This document shows, piece by piece, positions 7,680 through 13,779 of a stretch of 20,121 nt of DNA. Under the pieces are notes generated by a model. The model saw nothing but the letters and a program-made list of their open reading frames with translations, made no database searches and was not told the DNA's origin. This DNA is from Muribaculaceae bacterium. Lineage in GTDB: Bacteria > Bacteroidota > Bacteroidia > Bacteroidales > Muribaculaceae. Both the position numbers and the translations under genes were made by a program. Each line of letters starts with the position of its first letter. Positions within the stretch are counted from its first letter, which is position 1. The stretch lies in assembly GCA_024400895.1 (NCBI GenBank), contig JAKSMA010000012.1:1-20121 (forward strand), read 5' to 3'.

Positions 7680-7706
7680 TAGGGCATACCTTGGATGCAT
7701 GCCCTA
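7680..7706 (-). terminator. Hairpin between the HIRAN and DUF6994-like genes
   Basis: TAGGGCAT at 7680-7687 and ATGCCCTA at 7699-7706 form a perfect 8-base stem with an 11-base loop. It lies 32 bases downstream of the HIRAN stop on the minus strand and is followed there by a short TTTC run. This is a plausible weak terminator or attenuator. Confidence 0.5.
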
Positions 7707-7738
7707 AAATTGTGTGTTTTATTTATCCCTGTATTTGA

Positions 7739-8098
7739 TTACCCCATTTTATTACGCTTAATTTTCAGGGTCATCCGAATTTGATTTTCATAATGTTGCT
7801 CAGGAGAGATTCTGGAGATTCTGCACTCAAAGATTTCTCCCCAGCCCATTTCCAGCAGTTTGGCGATGTCGCTGTTGTGTCCCCTTGGCACATAGCCCAA
7901 CTTGTAGAATTCCTTATCTTCGTCATCATCGTCGCAAGGCAAGAGCACAGCTATTGCATCAGGGTCGTAGCGATTATCCATTTCTCGTTCCAATTTCACC
8001 TTAAGGCCGATTCTGAGTTTGTCCCACGCTTCGGTCACATCCCAGTATTGGCATCCGGCCAAGTGAAATTCATCGTAAAATAATTTGTCTGTCTTCAT
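7739..8098 (-). CDS. HIRAN-domain protein
   Basis: A 119-residue protein that is almost entirely one HIRAN domain: FHLAG (11-15), LEREMDNRYDPDAIAV (36-51) and KLGYVPR (66-72), the conserved core of the family. An acidic insert (CDDDDEDKEF, 55-64) lies in the loop between the two motifs. In eukaryotic HLTF the HIRAN domain binds 3'-OH single-stranded DNA ends. Stand-alone bacterial copies are common but poorly characterised and are sometimes found near DNA repair or mobile genes. Its start codon is 12 bases from the end of the 171-base foldback element, so any promoter must lie within or beyond that element. With the DUF6994-like gene it forms a minus-strand islet between two housekeeping blocks. 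Confidence 0.85.
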   Translation of the reverse strand: MKTDKLFYDEFHLAGCQYWDVTEAWDKLRIGLKVKLEREMDNRYDPDAIAVLLPCDDDDEDKEFYKLGYVPRGHNSDIAKLLEMGWGEIFECRISRISPEQHYENQIRMTLKIKRNKMG

Positions 8099-8110
8099 TG
8101 CTTCAGTTAA

Positions 8111-8281
8111 TTAACCCAGAAAGTGCATTAGGGCATGGATAAGATTTGAGATTATCATAGTGTCAGAATTTGCGCTATTTTGAACGAGCATAGGGGCTCC
8201 TATGTGAGCGAAAGATAGCACAAATCATGCCTATGAGAAGCAAAATATTGCCATTTGCTCCTAATGAACTTTCTGGGTTTA
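8111..8281. repeat. 171-base foldback element with terminal inverted repeats (copy B, full length)
   Basis: The tips 8111-8131 and 8261-8281 are inverted copies that agree at 19 of 21 positions; their core reads CCCAGAAAGTGCATTAG on the left and CCCAGAAAGTTCATTAG on the inverted right. The palindrome continues inward: the left arm TTTGCGCTAT then CGAGCATAGG (8169-8194) matches the inverted right arm TTTGTGCTAT then GCTCACATAGG, and CATAGG-GGCT-CCTATG is centred at 8196. The region between tips and core also aligns, with small gaps. The whole unit is therefore one imperfect hairpin with its centre at the midpoint of its tips. It lies between TTAA and TTTA, carries no open frame of note, and looks like a MITE-type element. 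Confidence 0.8.
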
Positions 8282-8321
8282 GTGGTTGTTATTTTTTAAT
8301 TACACTGCAAAGAAAGGCGCC

Positions 8322-8358
8322 ACTTGTATCAAATTGTGGTACAAGTTCAATTTTTTTT
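8322..8358 (+). terminator. Strong plus-strand terminator with no upstream plus-strand gene
   Basis: ACTTGTATCA at 8322-8331 pairs with TGGTACAAGT at 8337-8346 over 10 positions (one G-U) around a 5-base loop. TCAA and a run of eight T (8351-8358) follow. It faces plus-strand transcription, but the nearest upstream gene on that strand ends at 6825. It may insulate rplS or end an unannotated RNA. Apart from this, the foldback element and the rplS promoter, the 8099-8524 gap shows nothing else. Confidence 0.65.
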
Positions 8359-8405
8359 CAAAAAAGTGCTATTTTTTTCTTTCATCCCCCTTAATTTACG
8401 AAATA

Positions 8406-8437
8406 TTTGGCTATTACAGAATTTTGTATTAATTTTG
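8406..8437 (+). promoter_or_regulatory. Promoter of rplS
   Basis: TTTG at 8406-8409 and TAATTTTG at 8430-8437 are separated by 20 bases, a textbook Bacteroidota promoter. The leader to the start codon is about 80 bases and contains a perfect 12-base palindrome TATAGTACTATA (8498-8509) just upstream of the start, a possible site for ribosomal-protein feedback. Confidence 0.8.
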
Positions 8438-8524
8438 CACCGATTTTCGTAACCTCTGTTGGGAAATTAGTGTGGCCCTTGTATGTTGCGAGAACGATAT
8501 AGTACTATAAAACAAATTATTACA

Positions 8525-8887
8525 ATGGATTTAATTAAAGTTGTAGAGCAAGCATTTGCTACAAAGAAGGAACTTCCTGAATTCTTCCCTGGCGACACTA
8601 TCACAGTGGCTTATCGCATTAAAGAAGGTAACAAGGAACGTATCCAACAGTATCGTGGTGTTGTTATCAAAATCAACGGCGAAGGCGACAAGAAGCGTTT
8701 CACCGTTCGTAAGATTTCTGACAACATTGGTGTTGAACGTATCTTCCCAATCGAGTCACCATTCATCGACAGCATCGTGATCAACAAGCACGGTCGCGTT
8801 CGTCGCGCTAAGCTTTATTACCTCCGCAAACTCACTGGTAAGAAGGCTCGCATCAAAGAACGTCGTATCGTTAAGAAGGAAGCATAA
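8525..8887 (+). CDS. rplS: 50S ribosomal protein L19
   Basis: A 120-residue protein of the large ribosomal subunit, lying near the 30S-50S interface. The L19 core is plain: [16 protein letters not shown], then [35 protein letters not shown] and the basic tail [20 protein letters not shown]. An upstream in-frame ATG at 8483 would add 14 residues unlike any L19. The start at 8525 gives the MDLIK N-terminus usual in Bacteroidales. The gene is monocistronic, with its own promoter (8406-8437) and a strong terminator (8921-8958). Codon use is regular, as expected for a highly expressed gene. Confidence 0.97.
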   Translation: MDLIKVVEQAFATKKELPEFFPGDTITVAYRIKEGNKERIQQYRGVVIKINGEGDKKRFTVRKISDNIGVERIFPIESPFIDSIVINKHGRVRRAKLYYLRKLTGKKARIKERRIVKKEA

Positions 8888-8920
8888 TCTGCTTGCCAGA
8901 AGATATTCCATTATTAAGGG

Positions 8921-8958
8921 TTGCCGCAATCTATTGCAGATCGCGGCAATTTTTTTTT
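8921..8958 (+). terminator. Terminator of rplS
   Basis: TTGCCGC (8921-8927) pairs with GCGGCAA (8943-8949). After one mismatch the stem continues with ATCT/AGAT around an ATTGC loop, and nine T (8950-8958) follow. The last T bases double as the -33 box of the next promoter. Confidence 0.88.
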
Positions 8959-8987
8959 GCGGGTGTTCATCTTTTATTGTAAATTTG
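8956..8987 (+). promoter_or_regulatory. Promoter of the 69-residue protein gene, overlapping the rplS terminator
   Basis: TTTG at 8956-8959 and TAAATTTG at 8980-8987 are separated by 20 bases and match the Bacteroidota consensus. The TTTG box is formed by the end of the terminator T-run plus the next base. Confidence 0.75.
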
Positions 8988-9051
8988 TGATTAGAGATGG
9001 CCGAAACGCTTTAAAGGAAGTAGGCAAAACCTTTATAAACCTATTACTATT

Positions 9052-9261
9052 ATGGCAGATATGAACGGTATGCTGGATAAAGCTAAGGAATTTGCTGGGG
9101 AAAAGGCTGGGGAATTTCTCCAAGGCGATCGCTCAGAACTCAAAGAGAAAATCACCGGAATGATTCAGAATGTAACTCCTGATTCAATTGATGATAAAGT
9201 GCCCGATGTGGTCGACTCTGCAGTTGATTTCATTGCCAACGCAATTGGTAAGAAAAACTAA
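9052..9261 (+). CDS. Small helical protein of unknown function
   Basis: A 69-residue acidic/basic mixed protein without Cys, signal peptide or membrane helix. It appears as two or three amphipathic helices: LDKAKEFAGEKAGEFL at about 7-22, SELKEKITGMI, and VVDSAVDFIANAIG near the end. I do not recognise a named family. The repeated Lys-Ala-Glu helical character loosely recalls small antitoxin-like or stress (LEA-like) proteins, but that is only a resemblance in composition. The gene is supported by its own promoter (8956-8987), a terminator directly behind it (9282-9320) and a clean ATG start. It is therefore a monocistronic unit between rplS and dinB. Confidence 0.75.
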   Translation: MADMNGMLDKAKEFAGEKAGEFLQGDRSELKEKITGMIQNVTPDSIDDKVPDVVDSAVDFIANAIGKKN

Positions 9262-9281
9262 TTATTGAAAATATGAAATCG

Positions 9282-9323
9282 TCAGGGCCTCTCACGCATT
9301 TGGAAGATGCCCTGATTTGTTTT
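9282..9323 (+). terminator. Terminator after the 69-residue protein gene
   Basis: TCAGGGC at 9282-9288 pairs with GCCCTGA at 9309-9315, with a 20-base loop, followed by TTTGTTTT. It ends only 9 bases before the dinB start codon, so dinB must be transcribed from within or past this structure. Confidence 0.7.
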
Positions 9324-9331
9324 GAAGCACA

Positions 9332-10423
9332 ATGGCTGAGCGTAAAATCATACATGTGGATATGGATGCTTTCTTTGCATCGGTTGAGCAACTCGACAAT
9401 CCTTCTCTGAAAGGGCAACCACTTGCTGTAGGGCATGATGCGCCACGCAGCGTGGTGGCTACGGCGAGTTACGAAGCACGCAAATATGGTGTGGATTCTG
9501 CCCAATCTATGATGCAGGCGAAGCGCTTGTGCCCACATTTAGTGATTGTGGAGCCACATTTCTCCCGCTATAAGGAAATCTCTCAGCAAGTGCACGAAAT
9601 CTTCCATCGCTATACCGATATTGTGGAACCTATTTCGGTGGATGAGGCTTTTCTCGATGTAACGGAAAACAAGAAAGGCATTCCCCTGGCTATGGATATT
9701 GCCAAGGAGATTAGGCAAGCCATTTGGGATGAATTGCATCTTACAGCATCGGCTGGTGTTTCGTGCAATAAATTACTGGCAAAGATAGCCAGCGATTTCC
9801 GTAAGCCTAACGGACTCACAGTGGTGCATCCCCAGCGCGTTGAAGCTTTTTTGGAACATCTTCCCGTGGAAAACCTATGGGGGGTGGGGCCGAAAACAAA
9901 GCAGCGGATGCACGATTTGATGATTCACACCTGCGGTCAACTTCGGGAAGTGCCATTAGAGATTCTGAAACTCGAATTCGGCAAGATGGGGCAGGTGTTC
10001 TATGATTTTTCGCGTGGCATTGACGAGCGGCCAGTGGTCACTGATTGGACACGAAAGTCGGTCGGGTGTGAGGAGACCTTTGAGAATGACATCAGCAAGC
10101 CGTCGGCTGCCATTATCGTTCTATATCAGGCTGTGATTGAGCTTGTGCAGCGTATCGCTAAAAGCGGATTCGAAGGGCGCACACTCACCTTGAAAGTGAA
10201 ATTTGCCGATTTCACGCAAGTGACACGCAGTTTGACTCAAGGCAAAGTGCTTCGCGATAAAGACGACATTCTGCCTTTGGCAAAGCAATTGCTGGCAAAG
10301 GTTGATTTCAAGGAACATCCTTTCAGATTGCTCGGGCTGTCGGTGTCGAGAACCGATAACGAACGCAGTGAGGAACCTCGCAAACAATGGCATACTGGAG
10401 AATTACCATTCAAGCCCTATTAA
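9332..10423 (+). CDS. dinB: DNA polymerase IV (Y-family translesion polymerase)
   Basis: A 363-residue Y-family polymerase that bypasses damaged template bases. Palm motifs are intact: HVDMDAFFASVE (8-19) with catalytic Asp10 and the steric-gate Phe15, and SVDEAFLDV (102-110) with catalytic Asp104 and Glu105. ASAGVSCNKLLAKIASDFRKPNG (139-161) and the helix-hairpin-helix thumb VGPKTKQRM follow, and the little-finger domain fills the rest. The length is normal for the family. The start is the first ATG, directly before MAERKIIHVDMD. No obvious LexA-type box was seen upstream, and the preceding terminator hairpin lies within 9 bases of the start. The TAA stop is supplied by a copy of the CCCAGAAAGT repeat (10420-10463). 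Confidence 0.96.
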   Translation: MAERKIIHVDMDAFFASVEQLDNPSLKGQPLAVGHDAPRSVVATASYEARKYGVDSAQSMMQAKRLCPHLVIVEPHFSRYKEISQQVHEIFHRYTDIVEPISVDEAFLDVTENKKGIPLAMDIAKEIRQAIWDELHLTASAGVSCNKLLAKIASDFRKPNGLTVVHPQRVEAFLEHLPVENLWGVGPKTKQRMHDLMIHTCGQLREVPLEILKLEFGKMGQVFYDFSRGIDERPVVTDWTRKSVGCEETFENDISKPSAAIIVLYQAVIELVQRIAKSGFEGRTLTLKVKFADFTQVTRSLTQGKVLRDKDDILPLAKQLLAKVDFKEHPFRLLGLSVSRTDNERSEEPRKQWHTGELPFKPY

Positions 10424-10463
10424 TCCCAGAAAGTTCATTAGAGGCAAATGGCAATTGGGTTAA
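10420..10463. repeat. Truncated copy of the CCCAGAAAGT repeat (copy C)
   Basis: Bases 10425-10455 read CCCAGAAAGTTCATTAG followed by AGGCAAATGGCAAT. Inverted, they match the right arm of the 171-base element (8249-8279) at 29 of 31 positions. The copy then jumps to TGGGTTAA (10456-10463), which looks like the opposite tip, so the middle and most of the second arm are missing. It is flanked by TTAA on both sides and contains the dinB stop codon. It ends 18 bases before the GH53 start. Confidence 0.75.
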
Positions 10464-10481
10464 TAACTAAAACTATAAAAT

Positions 10482-11501
10482 ATGAAAAATAAATTATTAA
10501 CTTTACTTGTTCTGCTTTTATTTAATGTGAATTTGTCAGCGTTTGGCAAAACTACATTCTGGCTTGGTGCCGACATTAGCGGGACCACGGAATTGGAAGC
10601 TCACGGTGTGCAACTCTATAACGCTGCCGGCGAACCTCGCGAAAACACCCAGTTGATGAAAGAACTTGGCATGAATGCCGTTCGCCTTCGTGTGTGGGTG
10701 AATCCTAAGGATGGTTTTTCAAGTAAGGAAGATGTGCTCGTTATGGCAAAGCGAGCAAAAGCCCTGGGTATGGCCATTATGATTGATTTCCACTACAGCG
10801 ATTGGTGGGCCGACCCTGCAAAGCAGAATATCCCTGCGGCGTGGAAAAACTACACCTATAAGCAAATGAAGCGCGCTTTAGCAAAGCACACAAAGGAAAC
10901 GCTTCAGCTTCTCAAGCGCAATGGCATAGATGTGAAATGGGTGCAAGTGGGCAACGAAACCACCAATGGATTTCTTTGGCCAATGGGACGAGCCCAAGAG
11001 AATATGCGTCAGTATGCGGGCTTGACCGATGCAGGCTATGCTGCAGTAAAGAAGGTCTATCCTCAAGCCACAGTTATCGTCCACCTCGATTGTGCAAGCG
11101 ATGCAAAGCGCTATGACTTTATCTTCGATGGGCTTCGCAAATACAAGGCCCGATTCGACATGATTGGTGTGAGCGTGTATCCTTATTGGGATATCGACGG
11201 CAAGCTCGAAACAGACTGGCACGGCACCATTGAGCATTTTGCCGACAATCTTCGCCGTATCACAAAGAAGTATGGCGTTGAGACGATGGTGGTAGAAACC
11301 GGTGTGGAAGTAAAGAAACCTGTAGAGGGGAAAGTGATTTTGAAAGAAATCATCAACGCCGCCAAAAACTGTACCGACGGTCATTGCCACGGTGTGTTCT
11401 ACTGGGCCCCCGAACTTGAAGGGCAATATCCTTTGGGTGCATTCGAGAATCATCGCCCTACAGTGATTATGGAGGCTTTCACAGAAGCCGCAGAAAAATA
11501 A
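10482..11501 (+). CDS. Secreted arabinogalactan endo-beta-1,4-galactanase (GH53)
   Basis: A 339-residue glycoside hydrolase of family 53 (clan GH-A TIM barrel) that cuts beta-1,4-galactan, the side chain of pectic arabinogalactan type I. A signal peptide covers about residues 1-20 (Leu/Val-rich core ending LSA) and predicts export; there is no lipoprotein Cys. Family marks are WLGADISG (27-34), AVRLRVWVNP (66-75), IDFHYSDWWADP (101-112), VQVGNETTNGFLWP (154-167) with acid/base Glu159, and VVETG (270-274) with nucleophile Glu272. No SusC, SusD or other glycan genes are adjacent, which is unusual for Bacteroidales galactanases. No TAnnTTTG promoter is visible in the 58 bases after dinB; only a truncated repeat lies there. 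A bidirectional terminator follows. Confidence 0.93.
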   Translation: MKNKLLTLLVLLLFNVNLSAFGKTTFWLGADISGTTELEAHGVQLYNAAGEPRENTQLMKELGMNAVRLRVWVNPKDGFSSKEDVLVMAKRAKALGMAIMIDFHYSDWWADPAKQNIPAAWKNYTYKQMKRALAKHTKETLQLLKRNGIDVKWVQVGNETTNGFLWPMGRAQENMRQYAGLTDAGYAAVKKVYPQATVIVHLDCASDAKRYDFIFDGLRKYKARFDMIGVSVYPYWDIDGKLETDWHGTIEHFADNLRRITKKYGVETMVVETGVEVKKPVEGKVILKEIINAAKNCTDGHCHGVFYWAPELEGQYPLGAFENHRPTVIMEAFTEAAEK

Positions 11502-11521
11502 AATCGGCATCACATAGAAAA

Positions 11522-11560
11522 TCGGAGAACCGCAGTATGGCAGTTCTCCGACTTTATTTT
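11522..11560. terminator. Bidirectional terminator between the GH53 gene and the DUF1893 operon
   Basis: TCGGAGAACCGC (11522-11533) pairs with GCAGTTCTCCGA (11540-11551) at 11 of 12 positions. A T-rich run (CTTTATTTT) follows on the plus strand and TTTTC on the minus strand, serving both convergent units. Confidence 0.85.
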
Positions 11561-11577
11561 GTGTTCTGACAATTATG

Positions 11578-11997
11578 TCACTGATTTCTTTTTGCTTGCA
11601 TTTCTGCGAAGTGTGCTCGAAGCAATGCCACAGTTTCCTCGGGCGTAACGGCGGGTTCGCTAATCTTTTCGAGTGGGCATCTACCGCCTTCCTCTTGTAT
11701 TGCGTCGACTAATTCGCCGTAGGTGTAGCTGATTTTTGCCTCATCAAGAAATGGGATTGCACGCTTGCTCAGCACTTCGGCGTAGAGTTGCTTGATACCC
11801 CCGGCCACCACCATAGCGGCTGCCGCTTTTCCAATAACCTTGTCGGCCACGATAGCGTCTTTCAGCACTTCCGGCTCATGGTCAAGCAGGTGCTCCAAAT
11901 CACGAACGCCTGGCTTGTTGTAGGTAGTTATAGTTCCGTGGTTTTTTATCACCAGCGAACAACCTTCCTTCTTGAGTATCGCAATCAGTTCCTGCAT
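11578..11997 (-). CDS. DUF1893 domain protein
   Basis: A 139-residue soluble protein matching DUF1893 (the family of Thermotoga TM1506, a cytidine-deaminase-like fold). The conserved stretch includes CSLVIKNHG (13-21), then ADKVIGKAAAAMVVAGG and LSKRAIPFLDEAKISYTY. The family has no proven reaction; the zinc-binding residues of true deaminases are not evident. Its ATG overlaps the stop of the aldo/keto reductase gene by one base (TAATG on the minus strand), so the two are translationally coupled and probably share a process. It is the last gene of a three-gene operon ending at the bidirectional terminator 11522-11560. Confidence 0.87.
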   Translation of the reverse strand: MQELIAILKKEGCSLVIKNHGTITTYNKPGVRDLEHLLDHEPEVLKDAIVADKVIGKAAAAMVVAGGIKQLYAEVLSKRAIPFLDEAKISYTYGELVDAIQEEGGRCPLEKISEPAVTPEETVALLRAHFAEMQAKRNQ

Positions 11998-13112
11998 TAT
12001 TTCTGCTCAAATCTTTCGGCCACTCTAACCAAATTGTCAATAATCGGCAAGTGTTGCGGGCACATTCCCTCACACTGACCGCATCCGATGCAGTCGCTTG
12101 CCTTTCCATGATTTTTGGCAAGCAAATTGTAATATAGACGGCTGTTGGGAACCTGGCTTTCGCCCAATTCCTTCACCACATTCATCAATCCGAAATATTG
12201 CGGAATGGCAATATTCTGTGGGCACTTTCCTGTGCAATAGTGGCAGGCTGTGCAAGGTATATCAATATTTTTGGTGATAGTGTCTACTACACGGTGGATG
12301 AGGTCGATTTCTTGTGCGTCCAGTGGTTTGAAGTCTTCCATGTAGCCAATGTTGTCTTCAAGTTGTGCCATGTTGCTCATGCCGCTCAACACGGTGAGCA
12401 CATTTGGCAGTGAAGCGCAATATCTTACCGCCCACGATGCAGGGCTCATATCGGGGTTGACTTCCTTCATCATCGTTTCAACCTCCTCTGGCACATTAGC
12501 AGGGCTACCGCCTTTCACCGGCTCCATCACCACGACGGGCTTGCCGTATTTCTCACAAATCTCGTAGCACTTCTTTCCTTCCACTGGGCTGTCCCAGTCG
12601 ATATAGTTGATTTGCAGTTGCACGTATTCGAATTCGGGGTGATTTGCCAGCACGGATTCAAGCGTTTCGCTGTCGTCGTGGAAAGAGAAGCCAATATGTT
12701 TCGCCTTGCCGTCCTCTTTCAGCTTTTTGAGGAAGTCCCATCCGTTGATACGGTCGAGAAGTTCTACATAATTTTTGTTGATAGCATGGAACCAGTAATA
12801 GTCGAAATATCCGGCACCAGTGCGTTCGAGCTGTATGTCAAACACACGTTGCATATCTTCGTAAGTAGTGATTTCTGCAGCTGGAAGTTTGTCGGTGATG
12901 GTGAAACTTTCGCGGGGATAGCGCTCCACGATGGCTTTCCTCACGAAAACTTCACTTTCGCCTGCATGATACATGAAAGCGGTGTCGAAATAGGTGAAGC
13001 CGCGTTCCATATATCGGTCCACCATCTTGGTGGCTTCTTCGTAGTTAATCGACTTTTGGTCATTAGGGTTGAGCAATGGGAGGCGCATCAGCCCCATACC
13101 AAGTTTTCTCAT
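11997..13112 (-). CDS. Aldo/keto reductase with two C-terminal [4Fe-4S] motifs
   Basis: A 371-residue fusion: an NADPH-type aldo/keto reductase TIM barrel (about 1-270) and a ferredoxin-like tail. The barrel shows the catalytic set Asp43, Tyr48, Lys75 and His109. The tail carries two CxxCxxCxxxCP motifs, at Cys287/290/293/297 and Cys341/344/347/351, each fit to hold one [4Fe-4S] cluster. This architecture is common in anaerobes. The substrate is unknown, but the clusters suggest electron transfer from or to ferredoxin. It begins 9 bases after the ECF S-component gene and overlaps the DUF1893 gene by one base. Start and length match the family. Confidence 0.92.
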   Translation of the reverse strand: MRKLGMGLMRLPLLNPNDQKSINYEEATKMVDRYMERGFTYFDTAFMYHAGESEVFVRKAIVERYPRESFTITDKLPAAEITTYEDMQRVFDIQLERTGAGYFDYYWFHAINKNYVELLDRINGWDFLKKLKEDGKAKHIGFSFHDDSETLESVLANHPEFEYVQLQINYIDWDSPVEGKKCYEICEKYGKPVVVMEPVKGGSPANVPEEVETMMKEVNPDMSPASWAVRYCASLPNVLTVLSGMSNMAQLEDNIGYMEDFKPLDAQEIDLIHRVVDTITKNIDIPCTACHYCTGKCPQNIAIPQYFGLMNVVKELGESQVPNSRLYYNLLAKNHGKASDCIGCGQCEGMCPQHLPIIDNLVRVAERFEQK

Positions 13113-13121
13113 CGTGTTTAA

Positions 13122-13634
13122 TTATTTTTTAAGAACATATTTCAACATCGCCCAACCACCAATCACTTGGATAAGCATACCCGGAAGGCCAAGACGGAAA
13201 TCTTGAACGCCAGCCATAAAGCTGCCTTTCACTGCCCATTCGATGCCGCAACCCACCACTTGGTAGAGCAAAACTACTGCAAGGATAGCAAGAATAGATA
13301 CCTTCTTCGCATGGTTTGCCACGAGCGATGCTGCACCAGCAAGGAGCACGCCCTTCATCAAAATCATAGGAAGTGCTGCAGGTGCAGGCATTCCGAAAAT
13401 GGCAGAGTTGATGATAGGGGAGAGCAGCGCTGTGAGCATACCCACTTTTGCACCATACTTATACGCGCCAATCAGAGTGAAAAAGTAGATGGGCAAAAAG
13501 ATGAGGCCTCCTTTTGGTATTAGCACGTGGCACAACTGTGGAAATACGATGTTTCCTACAATAAACATTGCAGCAAAAGCGTAAGTGCGTGCTTCACGCA
13601 ATGATAATGAATAAAGTTTTACGTTAGAATTCAT
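13122..13634 (-). CDS. ECF transporter S component (vitamin-type uptake), substrate unknown
   Basis: A 170-residue membrane protein with about five to six hydrophobic segments and short loops, fitting the substrate-binding (S) component of energy-coupling factor transporters. Typical features are the early Ala-rich helix (TYAFAAMFIVGNIVFP) and the AYKYGAKVGMLTALLSPIIN stretch. The ligand cannot be read from the sequence. No EcfA, EcfA' or EcfT gene is present nearby, so it must borrow a shared module or act alone. It is the first gene of an operon with the Fe-S aldo/keto reductase and DUF1893 protein, which may act on the imported compound (inference). Its leader is only about 30 bases, too short for a riboswitch. 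Confidence 0.77.
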   Translation of the reverse strand: MNSNVKLYSLSLREARTYAFAAMFIVGNIVFPQLCHVLIPKGGLIFLPIYFFTLIGAYKYGAKVGMLTALLSPIINSAIFGMPAPAALPMILMKGVLLAGAASLVANHAKKVSILAILAVVLLYQVVGCGIEWAVKGSFMAGVQDFRLGLPGMLIQVIGGWAMLKYVLKK

Positions 13635-13668
13635 ATGTCATAATTTAAATTGTTCACAATTAATCATA

Positions 13669-13699
13669 CAAAAATAACAATTAATTCAATTTTATACAA
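13669..13699 (-). promoter_or_regulatory. Promoter of the ECF-AKR-DUF1893 operon
   Basis: On the minus strand a TTG box (13699-13697) and TATTTTTG (13676-13669) are separated by 20 bases, as expected for Bacteroidota. Transcription would begin about 30 bases before the ATG at 13634. Confidence 0.75.
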
Positions 13700-13710
13700 T
13701 AAAAATTTAA

Positions 13711-13779
13711 TTAAATCCAGAAAACACATTGGGACTGAGAAACGAAATATTTCTATCAGGACCCCGGTGTGTTTATTAA
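13711..13779. repeat. Possible diverged foldback element (copy D) in the divergent intergenic region
   Basis: The left end TTAAATCCAGAAAACACATT resembles the tip of the CCCAGAAAGT family with several changes. An inverted arm AAACACA/TGTGTTT plus GGG/CCC, CTGA and GAAAT pairs closes a hairpin centred on GAAATATTTC (13744-13753), and TTAA occurs at both ends. The right tip lacks the CCAG core, so membership is uncertain. The rest of the 13635-13964 gap holds only the two divergent promoters. Confidence 0.35.

Noticed and set aside
6828..8098. Toxin-antitoxin pair made of the DUF6994-like and HIRAN genes
   Set aside because: The genes are 128 bases apart with a hairpin between them, and neither shows toxin or antitoxin motifs.
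8483..8524. Upstream ATG giving a 134-residue L19
   Set aside because: The extra 14 residues match no L19 and the MDLIK start at 8525 is the usual one in Bacteroidales.
13635..13668. Riboswitch in front of the ECF S-component gene
   Set aside because: The promoter position leaves a leader of about 30 bases, too short for any known vitamin riboswitch.
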